Below, piece after piece: positions 1 to 9,738 of a stretch of DNA of 64,000 nucleotides; the stretch's first letter is position 1, and each line of letters starts with the position of its first letter. The notes under the pieces are model-generated. The model had not been told where the DNA came from and did no database searches. It saw only the letters and a list, made by a program, of their open reading frames with translations. The position numbers were made by a program, and so were the translations under genes. This DNA is from Herbaspirillum seropedicae (GTDB lineage: Bacteria > Pseudomonadota > Gammaproteobacteria > Burkholderiales > Burkholderiaceae_D). Location: the NCBI RefSeq assembly GCF_001040945.1, contig NZ_CP011930.1, forward strand, positions 4,707,021 to 4,771,020, written 5' to 3'.

Positions 1-43
1 CTCGATTTCACGTGCTGATTCCGACAGCACGGGAGACCAGCAG

Positions 44-802
44 ATGAAAACAGTCGACCTGAATTCGGACATGGGCGAAGGCTTCGGCCCCTGGACCATC
101 GGCGATGGCGTCGATGCGGCCATCCTGCCCCTGATCAGTTCAGCCAACATCGCCACCGGCTTTCATGCGGGCGATCCCAACACCATGCGGCGCACGGTGG
201 AGCTGGCCAGGCAACACGGCGTGGCCATCGGTGCGCATCCCGGCTTTCGCGATCTGGTCGGCTTCGGCCGCCGCCATCTCAACGCGCCGGCCATCGAACT
301 GGTCAACGACATGCTCTATCAGCTCGGCGCCCTGCGCGAGTTCGCCCGCCTCAACGGCCTGCCCCTGCAGCACATCAAGCCGCACGGTGCGCTCTACATG
401 CACCTGGCCCGTGATGAAGAGGCCGCCCGCGTCTTTGTGCAGACACTGCGCCAGCTGGACCCGAACTTGCTTCTCTTCTGCATGCATGGTTCGGCGGTCT
501 GGCGCGTGGCGCAGGAACTGCAGCAGGCGGTGGTCTGCGAGTTCTACGCCGACCGCGACTACGACAACAGCGGCTCCATCGTCTTCACCCGCCGCGTCGG
601 CGCGCTCGATGCGGCCCAGGTGGCAGCCAAGGTGCTGCGGGCGTGTTGCGAAGGCGTGGTGCGTACGGTCGAAGGACGCGACATCCCCATCGCCTTCGAC
701 TCCGTCTGCATCCACAGCGATACCCCCGGCGCGCTGGCGCTGGTGCAGGCCACGCGCAATAGCCTGGAAGCAGCCGACATCGCCATTGCCGCGCCGCGCT
801 GA
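44..802 (+). CDS. pxpA: 5-oxoprolinase subunit PxpA (LamB/YcsF family)
   Basis: A 252-residue protein of the LamB/YcsF family, the usual full length. It works with PxpB and PxpC in ATP-dependent opening of 5-oxoproline (pyroglutamate) to glutamate in the cytoplasm. Family motifs are visible: [11 protein letters not shown] at residues 5-15, HAGDP at 41-45, GAHPGF at 63-68 and KPHGALY at 112-118. The ATG at 44 follows GGGAGA with good spacing. It is the first gene of a tight plus-strand run with a biotin carrier, a biotin carboxylase, pxpB, pxpC and a permease. Function is assigned from the family; the exact substrate in this biotin-containing arrangement is less certain. Confidence 0.9.
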   Translation: MKTVDLNSDMGEGFGPWTIGDGVDAAILPLISSANIATGFHAGDPNTMRRTVELARQHGVAIGAHPGFRDLVGFGRRHLNAPAIELVNDMLYQLGALREFARLNGLPLQHIKPHGALYMHLARDEEAARVFVQTLRQLDPNLLLFCMHGSAVWRVAQELQQAVVCEFYADRDYDNSGSIVFTRRVGALDAAQVAAKVLRACCEGVVRTVEGRDIPIAFDSVCIHSDTPGALALVQATRNSLEAADIAIAAPR

Positions 803-832
803 TCCCCCCATTCATTACGAAGGAGAAAAGTC

Positions 833-1081
833 ATGGCAGTCCACGAAGTGCAATCCCCCCTGCCCGGCACTTTCTATCGCCGGTCCAGTCCCGATGCCCC
901 ACCCTATGCAGAGGCAGGCGAGCTCATCGAGGCTGGCAGGGTGATCGGCCTGATCGAAGTGATGAAACAATTTACGGAATTGCAGGCTGAACACGGCGGC
1001 AAGCTGCAGGCCTTCCACGTCGGCAACGGCGACCCGGTGGAACCCGGCCAGCTGGTCGCCGTGATCGAGACCGCAGACTGA
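833..1081 (+). CDS. Small biotin carboxyl carrier (biotinyl-lipoyl domain) protein
   Basis: An 82-residue protein consisting of little more than one biotinyl domain, shorter than the roughly 150-residue AccB of fatty acid synthesis. The likely biotinylated lysine is K45 in the motif EVMKQF; the usual form is AMKM, so the site varies but keeps the MK core. It starts after a GAAGGAG ribosome site and is followed 10 bases later by a biotin carboxylase gene. Its place between pxpA and pxpB/pxpC suggests that it carries carboxyl-biotin for the PxpB/PxpC enzyme rather than for acetyl-CoA carboxylase. That partner assignment is inferred. Confidence 0.88.
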   Translation: MAVHEVQSPLPGTFYRRSSPDAPPYAEAGELIEAGRVIGLIEVMKQFTELQAEHGGKLQAFHVGNGDPVEPGQLVAVIETAD

Positions 1082-1091
1082 GGCCGGTATC

Positions 1092-2480
<1,389 letters not shown>

Positions 2481-2481
2481 G

Positions 2482-3381
2482 ATGAATCGCCTGCAGACCA
2501 CGCCTGTCACGCCCATCCGCTACAGCATTGCGGGCGACGAACACCTCTTTGCGGAGGTCTCCGAATCGATGTCACTGGAAGCATTCTTCCGCGCCATGGC
2601 CATCACCCGCGCCGTGGAGAAACTAGCCTTGCCCGGCGTGCTGGATGTATGCCTGGCCAATGCCTCCTTCCAGATCCGTTTCAATCCCGACCTGATCCAT
2701 CCGCTCGCCCTGCTGGAACAACTCGAGGCGCTGGAGAGCAGCACCACCGCCGAGCGCCGCATCGACACGCGCATCATCGAAGTGCCTGTGCTGTATGACG
2801 ATCCCTGGACCAATGAAACACAATCGCGCTTCCGCGACCGTCACCAGGATCCTTCCTCCACCGACCTGCAGTACGCGGCGCGCATCAATGGCTACGACGA
2901 GACTCAAGCCTTCATCGCGGCGCACAGCGGCACACCGTGGTTCGTCTCCATGGTCGGCTTCGTGGCGGGCTTGCCCTTCATGTACCAGATGGTGGAACAG
3001 GACCGGCAACTGCAAGTCCCCAAATACCTGCGCCCGCGCACCGACACCCCGAAGCTGACACTGGGACACGGCGGTTGCTTCGGTTGCATCTACTCGGTAC
3101 GCGGCGCCGGGGGTTACCAGATGTTCGGTGTCACGCCCGCCCCCATCTACGATCCGCAACAGGGACTGCCTTATCTGCGGGAATCGATGGTGTTCTTCCG
3201 CGCCGGCGACATCGTGCAATTCAAGCCCATCGATCGCACGGCGTATGACGCCGCCATTGTCGAGGTCGAGGCCGGTCGCTTCGATCTGCGCATCCGCGCA
3301 GTCCGCTTCGATCTCGATGCCTTCCAGGCCGATCCCCAGGCCTGCATCCACGCTCTCAAGGAGGCCCTCCATGACGATTAA
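2482..3381 (+). CDS. pxpB: 5-oxoprolinase subunit PxpB (KipI-like)
   Basis: A 299-residue protein of the KipI/PxpB (allophanate hydrolase subunit 1) family. The ATG at 2482 is chosen because GGAGG lies just before it at 2471-2475 and it directly follows the biotin carboxylase stop; the open frame itself extends further upstream without a reason to be coding. Characteristic stretches are GFVAGLPFMYQM and the glycine-rich segment GHGGCFGCIYSVRGAGGYQ. PxpB and PxpC are homologous to the carboxyltransferase part of urea carboxylase, which fits the biotin genes next door. The gene overlaps pxpC by 11 bases, indicating translational coupling. Confidence 0.9.
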   Translation: MNRLQTTPVTPIRYSIAGDEHLFAEVSESMSLEAFFRAMAITRAVEKLALPGVLDVCLANASFQIRFNPDLIHPLALLEQLEALESSTTAERRIDTRIIEVPVLYDDPWTNETQSRFRDRHQDPSSTDLQYAARINGYDETQAFIAAHSGTPWFVSMVGFVAGLPFMYQMVEQDRQLQVPKYLRPRTDTPKLTLGHGGCFGCIYSVRGAGGYQMFGVTPAPIYDPQQGLPYLRESMVFFRAGDIVQFKPIDRTAYDAAIVEVEAGRFDLRIRAVRFDLDAFQADPQACIHALKEALHDD

Positions 3382-4348
3382 GGTGAAACAGCCCGGCCTG
3401 GCGACCTCGGTGCAGGATGGTGGCCGGGAAGGCTACTACCATCTGGGCATCCCGCCCTCGGGGGCCCTGGACCAGTACGCCCTGCGCAGCGCCAACCTGC
3501 TGGTTGGCAATCACGCCAGCACCTCCGCGCTGGAATGCAGCCTGCTGGGGCCGCAACTGGAATTCCGGTCTGACGCTCTGGTCGCCGTGACCGGAGCGCG
3601 CATGCAGCCGCGTGTGGATGGCAGTGAACGCCCGCTCGATACCGCGTTCATGGTGCGCAGCGGCCAGGTCCTGAGCTTCGATTATCCGAAAGCGGGCGCA
3701 CGCAGCTATCTCGCCATCGCCGGTGGCATCGATGTGCCGGTGGTGCTGGAAAGCCGTTCCACCTATGCGCTGGGTGCGCTGGGCGGGTGGCAGGGACGCA
3801 AGCTGGCCAAGGACGACGAACTGCCGCTGGGACGCGCATCGCCGAAGGCCATCGAAGGCCGCACCCTGCCGCTGTCGCTGGTGCCGGTGTACGACCGCGA
3901 AGCCACGCTGCGCGTGGTGCCGGGGCTGTATATACACCGTCTCACCGATGAGGCGGTGGAGCGCTTCTTTGACGACACCTGGACCGTCGGGTCGGAAGCG
4001 GACCGCATCGGCTACCGCTTCAAGGGTGGCCAGGCGATGCAATTCAGGCCGCGCGAACAGCCCTTCGGCGCGGGCTCGGATCCCTCCAACATCGTCGACG
4101 CCTGCTATCCCATCGGCTCGATCCAGATCCCCGGCGGCCTGGAGCCCATCGTGCTGTTGCGCGATGCTGTCTCCGGCGGCGGTTACGCCACCATCGGCAC
4201 CGTCATCAGCGCCGACCTCGATCTGATCGGCCAGCTGCAACCCAACCACAAGGCGCAGTTCGTCCGCGTGACGCTGGAGCAGGCGCTGGAGGCCAGACGC
4301 CAGTACCAGCAGCGCATCCAGCGTCTGGCCAGCTTCCTGGACAACTGA
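3371..4348 (+). CDS. pxpC: 5-oxoprolinase subunit PxpC (KipA-like, biotin-dependent carboxyltransferase family)
   Basis: A 325-residue protein of the KipA/PxpC family. The start at 3371 overlaps the end of pxpB by 11 bases and is preceded by AAGGAGG. The N-terminus shows the family motif VQDGGREGYYHLGIPPSG, and the C-terminal half carries the GSDPSNIVDACYPIGSIQ-type segment with a glycine-rich SGGGYATIG loop. With PxpA and PxpB it should form the 5-oxoprolinase. It is the last gene of the tight run; a 180-base gap follows before the permease gene. Confidence 0.9.
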   Translation: MTIKVKQPGLATSVQDGGREGYYHLGIPPSGALDQYALRSANLLVGNHASTSALECSLLGPQLEFRSDALVAVTGARMQPRVDGSERPLDTAFMVRSGQVLSFDYPKAGARSYLAIAGGIDVPVVLESRSTYALGALGGWQGRKLAKDDELPLGRASPKAIEGRTLPLSLVPVYDREATLRVVPGLYIHRLTDEAVERFFDDTWTVGSEADRIGYRFKGGQAMQFRPREQPFGAGSDPSNIVDACYPIGSIQIPGGLEPIVLLRDAVSGGGYATIGTVISADLDLIGQLQPNHKAQFVRVTLEQALEARRQYQQRIQRLASFLDN

Positions 4349-4463
4349 GCCCGTCACCCGCCGCATCAAACCGTTTGATGCCCAGTTCCCGGCCGGGCGC
4401 CTGCCAGCACTCGTCGGGGCAGGACGCGCCTGTCGCTGCCGCCGTTCGTCTTGGCAGTTGCGC

Positions 4464-4497
4464 CTCATCCGCCTCATCGACTCATCCGCCTCATCGA
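4464..4497 (+). repeat. Two exact tandem copies of a 17-base unit
   Basis: The unit CTCATCCGCCTCATCGA occurs at 4464-4480 and again at 4481-4497, followed by a partial third copy (CTCA). It lies between pxpC and the permease gene, 30 bases before the permease start, inside the probable leader. The period is not a multiple of three. It may be a recent slippage duplication; no function can be read from it. Confidence 0.8.
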
Positions 4498-4528
4498 CTC
4501 ACCGCTTCACGTCTCTGGAGAAACTGAC

Positions 4529-5860
4529 ATGGCCGGTCTATCACAAACACAGAACAAGGAAATCGATCTCTCCACCCACAGCCTGCCCGCCAGCGCGCGC
4601 ATGGGCAAGCTGTCGCTGACGATGGCCTGGTGGGCCGTCTGCAGCGCGATCTTCTACATCGTCGTGGGTGCATCGCTGGCGCTGACCTATGGCGCAGGCA
4701 ACGCCTTGATCGGGATGGTCCTCTCGGTCATCAGCTATGGTCTCATCAATGCCTGCATCAGCCGTTACGCCATGCGCACCGGGCTCTCGGTGGCCTTGTT
4801 CTCGCGCATCCTGTTCGGACGGCTGGGCGCCTCGCTGGCCACGCTGATCTTCTTTTCCACGGCGATCTATTACGCCGTCTTCGAGGGGTCGGTCATCGCG
4901 GTGGCGCTGCATCACCTCTATCCCACGCTGCTCTATCCGGTGGCCGCGCTCATCGTGGTGCTCTACAGCGTGCCGCTGGTCTTCGGCAGCGTGCAGCACT
5001 GGCTGGACAAGTTCAATGGGGTGCTGCTGCCGTTCTACCTGCTGGGCCTCCTGATGGCGCTGGTGCTGGCGGTGAGCCAGTATGGCTACCAGCCGCAGTG
5101 GCTGGACTTCGGCCCGGCCATGCCGCCGGCCGATGGCTGGTGGAGTTGCTTCACGTATTACATGGGCGTATGGGTGCTGATGATGTTCACCTTCGACTAT
5201 GCCCGTTTCGGCAAGCCTGAAGATGCGACCTATCATGGCCGCTTCAATTTCGGCATGCCCTTCTACCTGGTCACCATCCTGCTCAATGGCGCAGCCGGCA
5301 TCTACCTGGCCAGCAGCATTCCGCAGGATGGCCCCCTGTCCGAGGTCTCGGTGGTGATGGCCATTCTCAAGCTGATGGGCTTCTGGGGCCTGCTCTTCGT
5401 CTGGGTCACGCAGACCCGCATCAATACCGCCAACTACTACCTGGCCACGGTCAACATGCAGGCCTTCTTCGGCAACCTGCTGGGCCTGCATGCATCGCGC
5501 CTGGTGTGGGCGATTGTCGTCGGTGCAGTGGTCTATGCGCTGATGTTGGCGGACGTGTTCTCCTACCTGCTCAAGGCCCTGGCCTACCAGGGCGTGTTCG
5601 TGGTGGCCTGGGTCGGCGTGGCGCTGGCGCATATCCTCACCGTGGGCGATCATGGCGCCGCCGCAGACGGTGCGCCTGGCATCAACCGCTGCGGTCTGGG
5701 CGCCTGGTTCTGCGGCGTGCTGCTGGGCTTTGTGCTGATGGAGATGGCGGGCTTCTGGCAGTCGCTGTCGGCGCCGCTGACCTTTGTGGTGTCGATGGGG
5801 GTGTATGCCTTGTGGCAGCAGCGCGGACGGGCGGGGAAGACCCTGCAGACCGCAGATTGA
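4529..5860 (+). CDS. NCS1-type purine/cytosine-like permease
   Basis: A 443-residue, very hydrophobic protein with about twelve membrane segments, resembling CodB-like transporters of the nucleobase:cation symporter-1 family. The ATG at 4529 is preferred over the upstream in-frame start at 4451 because CTGGAG precedes it and the preceding 26 residues look like untranslated leader. The N-terminus is hydrophilic (residues 1-30). It lies 180 bases after pxpC on the same strand, so it probably imports the substrate of the pxp enzymes, such as 5-oxoproline or a related cyclic amide. Substrate is inferred from context only. Confidence 0.8.
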   Translation: MAGLSQTQNKEIDLSTHSLPASARMGKLSLTMAWWAVCSAIFYIVVGASLALTYGAGNALIGMVLSVISYGLINACISRYAMRTGLSVALFSRILFGRLGASLATLIFFSTAIYYAVFEGSVIAVALHHLYPTLLYPVAALIVVLYSVPLVFGSVQHWLDKFNGVLLPFYLLGLLMALVLAVSQYGYQPQWLDFGPAMPPADGWWSCFTYYMGVWVLMMFTFDYARFGKPEDATYHGRFNFGMPFYLVTILLNGAAGIYLASSIPQDGPLSEVSVVMAILKLMGFWGLLFVWVTQTRINTANYYLATVNMQAFFGNLLGLHASRLVWAIVVGAVVYALMLADVFSYLLKALAYQGVFVVAWVGVALAHILTVGDHGAAADGAPGINRCGLGAWFCGVLLGFVLMEMAGFWQSLSAPLTFVVSMGVYALWQQRGRAGKTLQTAD

Positions 5861-5880
5861 TTCCGTTCCATCAAAACACA

Positions 5881-5905
5881 GGGCGCTCCCGGAGCGTCCT
5901 TTTTT
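5881..5905 (+). terminator. Rho-independent terminator after the permease gene
   Basis: GGGCGCT pairs with AGCGTCC (one G-U pair) around a CCCGG loop, followed by a run of six T. It starts 20 bases after the permease stop codon and ends the pxp transcription unit. Confidence 0.85.
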
Positions 5906-6008
5906 CACGAAGGTGTTCCCGTTTGGGGAGCGCATCAAGAAGTTCCTGTCCACCAGGTCCGCTGTGCAGCCCCTTGTCTGTGCGGCGAATCCCCCGCATA
6001 ATCACCGC

Positions 6009-7130
6009 ATGAATAGCGGCGATTATACCTACCTCTGGCAGGCTCCCGATTGGCCCCATTGGCGCTACGACCTGAACATCCTGGCCGAGCCACTGGCCCA
6101 GGTGAGCCATGCCCAGGGTGTCCTACTGGGCCGGCTGGCCGATGTAGGACTCGGGTTGCGCGACGAAGCCAACCTGCTGGCCCTGACCGATGACGTCCTG
6201 AAAACCAGCGCCATCGAGGGCGAGCAGTTGAATCTGGCCTCGGTGCGCTCTTCCGTGGCGCGCCGCCTGGGCGTCGATATCGGCGCGCTGGCGCCAGTGG
6301 ACCGGCACGTGGAAGGGGTGGTGGACATGATCTTCGACGCCACCACCCATCATCACAAGCCACTGACTGCCAAACGTCTCTTCGCTTGGCACGCGGCCTT
6401 GTTCCCGACCGGCTATTCGGGGTTGAGCGAAATCATCGTCGGCGACTGGCGCGATGACGCCCAGGGACCGATGCAGGTGGTCTCCGGACCACTGCACCGT
6501 CAGAAAGTCCATTATGAAGCGCCCCCTGCCCGACGGCTGGCGCGCGAAGTGACGCGCCTGCTCAACTGGATCAATACCGCCAAGCCCGCCGAGCCTGCCC
6601 TGCTGCGCGCCGGCCTGGGGCATCTATGGTTCGTCACCCTGCATCCTTTTGATGATGGGAACGGGCGCATCGCGCGCGCCGTCGGCGACTTGCTGCTCGC
6701 CCGCGCCGATGGCAGCCCCCAGCGCTTCTATAGCCTGTCGGCGCAGATCCAGCGCGAACGCAAGGCCTATTACGACATCCTGGAACGCACCCAAAAGGGC
6801 GACATGGATGTCACCCCCTGGCTGTTGTGGTTCCTGCAGATGCTGCTGGCAGCGGTGAACCAGGCCCATCGCACGCTGGATGCCGTGCTGGTGAAAGCGC
6901 GCTTCTGGCAAAGAATCGCCGGTACGCCACTCAATGTCCGTCAGGTCAAAGTGCTCAATCGTCTGCTGGATGGTTTCGAGGGCAAACTCACCAGCAGCAA
7001 ATGGGCGGCTCTGGCGAAATGCTCTTCCGACACTGCCCTGCGCGATCTCAACGAACTGGTTGCGCTGGATCTGCTGCAACGCTCTGCCGCAGGCGGTCGC
7101 AGCACAAGCTACGAGCTCACGCTGCGCTGA
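6009..7130 (+). CDS. Fic family protein with self-inhibitory motif
   Basis: A 373-residue Fic protein. The start at 6009 is chosen because the N-terminal DUF4172-like domain begins there (YLWQAPDWPHWRYD). The active-site motif HPFDDGNGR is at residues 212-220, so catalytic His212 and the phosphate loop are intact. The motif SAIEGE at 67-72 matches the inhibitory helix signature (S/T)xxxE(G/N) of self-contained class II Fic proteins, so no separate antitoxin is expected. The last 70 or so residues look like a winged helix, often DNA-binding. Fic enzymes usually transfer AMP to hydroxyl groups of proteins; the target is unknown. It stands alone and its stop is almost back-to-back with that of livF. 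Confidence 0.88.
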   Translation: MNSGDYTYLWQAPDWPHWRYDLNILAEPLAQVSHAQGVLLGRLADVGLGLRDEANLLALTDDVLKTSAIEGEQLNLASVRSSVARRLGVDIGALAPVDRHVEGVVDMIFDATTHHHKPLTAKRLFAWHAALFPTGYSGLSEIIVGDWRDDAQGPMQVVSGPLHRQKVHYEAPPARRLAREVTRLLNWINTAKPAEPALLRAGLGHLWFVTLHPFDDGNGRIARAVGDLLLARADGSPQRFYSLSAQIQRERKAYYDILERTQKGDMDVTPWLLWFLQMLLAAVNQAHRTLDAVLVKARFWQRIAGTPLNVRQVKVLNRLLDGFEGKLTSSKWAALAKCSSDTALRDLNELVALDLLQRSAAGGRSTSYELTLR

Positions 7131-7131
7131 A

Positions 7132-7941
7132 TCAACTCCGTCGGTTCCCGCCCACCCCCAGGTAACTTTCCACGATCCGGCTATCCTCTGCCAGCACCCC
7201 CGCCGGGCCCGCGCAGACGATCTCCCCCATCTCCAGCACATAGCCGTAGTCGGCCACCTGCAGGGCCGCCCGTGCATTCTGTTCCACCAGCAAGGTCGCC
7301 ACGCCCGTACTGCGCAGCTGGCTGATGATGGAAAGAATCTCCCGGGTGATCAACGGCGCCAATCCCAGGCTAGGCTCATCGAGCATCAGCACCTGCGGCT
7401 TGGCCATCAGCGCGCGGCCCACCGCCAGCATCTGGCGCTCGCCGCCGGAGAGCGTGCCGGCAGCCTGCTTGCGCCGCTCCTTCAAGCGCGGGAACAGCGT
7501 GTACACGAAATCCTGCTGGTCCAGATAGCCCGACTCGCCATTGCGATGCCGCTTGTAGGCTCCCAACAGCAGATTGTCCTCCACCGTCATGGTGGTAAAT
7601 AATTCACGCTTTTCCGGCACCAGCGAGAGCCCGCGCGCGACCCGCTCTTCCACCTCCATCTGGCTCACGTCCTCGCCCTGGAAGGCGATCCTGCCGCTGG
7701 CCGCTGCGCCGCTGGGCAGCGCGCCCATCATGGCGTTGAGCAGGGTCGACTTGCCCGCGCCATTGGGGCCGATGACCGTCACGATCTGGCCGGCGCGCAA
7801 CGATAGCGCGGTATCGGTCAAGGCGGCGACCTTGCCATAGCGCGCCGACAGGCCGCTGACTTCCAGCAGCACCGGCGCAGTGGTAGCGCGCACCTCGGGC
7901 TCGGCGCTGGCATGGGGCATCACGGTGGCGGCGGTCATCAT
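7132..7941 (-). CDS. Branched-chain-type ABC transporter ATP-binding protein (LivF-like)
   Basis: A 269-residue ABC ATPase of the LivF type. Walker A is GPNGAGKST (58-66), the signature is LSGGERQML and Walker B is LMLDEP followed by SLGLAP. It has an N-terminal extension of about 25 residues before the domain, so one of the later in-frame starts is possible. The start shown overlaps the stop of the fused permease/ATPase gene by four bases (ATGA), which indicates coupling. It is the last gene of a minus-strand run that includes paaZ, so the transporter probably takes up phenylacetate or a related aromatic acid; that substrate is inferred. Confidence 0.88.
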   Translation of the reverse strand: MMTAATVMPHASAEPEVRATTAPVLLEVSGLSARYGKVAALTDTALSLRAGQIVTVIGPNGAGKSTLLNAMMGALPSGAAASGRIAFQGEDVSQMEVEERVARGLSLVPEKRELFTTMTVEDNLLLGAYKRHRNGESGYLDQQDFVYTLFPRLKERRKQAAGTLSGGERQMLAVGRALMAKPQVLMLDEPSLGLAPLITREILSIISQLRSTGVATLLVEQNARAALQVADYGYVLEMGEIVCAGPAGVLAEDSRIVESYLGVGGNRRS

Positions 7942-9728
7942 TGGGCTCCTCCCAGATAGGCTTCCAGCACGGCCGGGTGGACCTGGATCTGGGCCGGCGT
8001 GCCCTCGGCAATCTTGGCGCCGAATTCCATGACCACGATGTGGTCGGTCAATTGCATCACGAAGTCCATGTCGTGCTCGACCAGCAGCACCGCCATCCCT
8101 TCACCGCGCAGCTTGTCCAGCAAGGCGGCCAGCGCCTCCTTCTCTTTCAGGCGCAGGCCCGCGGCAGGTTCATCGAGCAGCAGCAGGGCCGGATCGCAAC
8201 AGAGCGCGCGGGCGATTTCCAGAATGCGTTGCTGCCCCAGCGCCAGGCTGCCGGCAGGCCGGTCGACCAGATCACCGAGGCCGACGCGTTCCAGCTGCCG
8301 CCGCGCTTCGCTGAGGATGCGCGCTTCCTCGCTGCGGTTGGCGCGCAACAGGCTCGCCAGGATGCCACGCTGCGGCGCGAACTGGCCGCGCCGGAATGCG
8401 CCCATGGCGGCGTTCTCCAGCACGCTCATGCCCGGCACCAGCCGCACGTGCTGGAATGTGCGGGCGATACCGCGGCTGGAGATGTCGCGGGACGACAATC
8501 CCGCCAGCGACTGGCCGCGATAAAGGAGCTTGCCGCTGGACACGGAGAGCACGCCCGTGACGAGGTTGAAGGTGGTGGACTTGCCCGCTCCGTTTGGCCC
8601 GATCAGGCCGACGATCTCTCCGGCCTTGACTGAGAAGCTCACATTATTGACCGCAACCAGTCCGCCGAACTGCTTGCGCGCCGCCTCGACGTCGAGGATC
8701 ACTTCGCCCCGCGCGGGCTTGGCCATCTGCGCTAGAGGCGCGGCGTCAGCGGGCAGCGGGCGCGGCCGGCGACGGCCAAAGCGCGCCTGCAGGCGCGGCC
8801 ACAGTCCTTCGTTGGCGAACTGCAGGAAGATCACCAGGGCGATGCCAAAGACAATGGCCTCGAAGTTGCCGCCCGTGCCGAGCACGCCCGGCAGCCACTC
8901 CTGCAGGAAGTTGCTCAGCACCGCCAGCAGGCCCGCGCCCAGGATCGCCCCCGCGACATGGCCAGCGCCGCCGACCACCACCATGAGCAGGTAGTCGATG
9001 CCGTACTTCAGGCCGAATGGCGTGGGATTGACGGCCTGCTGCAGGTGGGCGTAGAGCCAGCCGGAGATGCCGGCCAGCACGGCGGCATAGACGAAGATGA
9101 CGATCTTCAGGCGGGCCGTGTCCACGCCCATGGCTTCGGGCATCACGGTGCCGAAGCGCAGGGCGCGCACGGCGCGACCCGCGCGCGAATCGAGGAAATT
9201 GACCACCGAGACCAGCGCCAGGATCAGCACCACCCAGATCAACAGGTACATCGATGCGCCATTGCCGAATTCAACGCTGCCGATGGTGATGACGGGAATG
9301 CCGTTGATGCCGTCATGCTTGCCCAGCATCTCCAGGTTGCCGAACAGGTAGTACAAGGACAGGCCCCAGGCGATCGTGGACAGCGGCAGGTAGTGGCCAG
9401 AGATGCGCATGGTGAGCGAGCCGATCAGGAAGGCCGAGCATGCGGTCAACGCAATGCCGGCCAGCAGGCCGATCCAGGGCGAGAGTCCGAATTGCGTCGT
9501 GAGATAGGCGGTGGTGTAGGCGCCCATGCCGACGAAGGCGGCCTGGCCGAACGAGATCAGCCCGGCGACGCCGGTCAGCAGCACCAGGCCGAGCGCGACG
9601 ATGGCATACAGGCCGACGTAGGACAGCAGCGTCACCCAGAACGGCGGCAGGCCCAGTTGCGGCAGGGCCAGCACGATGGCGAAAAACAAGGCCGGCAGCG
9701 CGGCGCGATGCGATATGAATGCAGTCAT
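7938..9728 (-). CDS. Fused ABC permease-ATPase (LivM-LivG fusion)
   Basis: A 596-residue protein joining two normally separate subunits. Residues 1 to about 310 are a LivM-type permease with multiple membrane segments and the family stretch FGQAAFVGMGAYT. After a basic, proline-rich linker, about 340-596 form a LivG-type ATPase with Walker A GPNGAGKST, the LivG-style signature LALGQQR and Walker B LLLDEPAAG. Such LivM-LivG fusions are known in other proteobacterial HAAT transporters. It lies between livH (10 bases upstream) and livF (four-base overlap). With livH and the binding protein gene beyond paaZ it makes a full importer. Confidence 0.9.
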   Translation of the reverse strand: MTAFISHRAALPALFFAIVLALPQLGLPPFWVTLLSYVGLYAIVALGLVLLTGVAGLISFGQAAFVGMGAYTTAYLTTQFGLSPWIGLLAGIALTACSAFLIGSLTMRISGHYLPLSTIAWGLSLYYLFGNLEMLGKHDGINGIPVITIGSVEFGNGASMYLLIWVVLILALVSVVNFLDSRAGRAVRALRFGTVMPEAMGVDTARLKIVIFVYAAVLAGISGWLYAHLQQAVNPTPFGLKYGIDYLLMVVVGGAGHVAGAILGAGLLAVLSNFLQEWLPGVLGTGGNFEAIVFGIALVIFLQFANEGLWPRLQARFGRRRPRPLPADAAPLAQMAKPARGEVILDVEAARKQFGGLVAVNNVSFSVKAGEIVGLIGPNGAGKSTTFNLVTGVLSVSSGKLLYRGQSLAGLSSRDISSRGIARTFQHVRLVPGMSVLENAAMGAFRRGQFAPQRGILASLLRANRSEEARILSEARRQLERVGLGDLVDRPAGSLALGQQRILEIARALCCDPALLLLDEPAAGLRLKEKEALAALLDKLRGEGMAVLLVEHDMDFVMQLTDHIVVMEFGAKIAEGTPAQIQVHPAVLEAYLGGAQ

Positions 9729-9738
9729 GACGGCGTCC

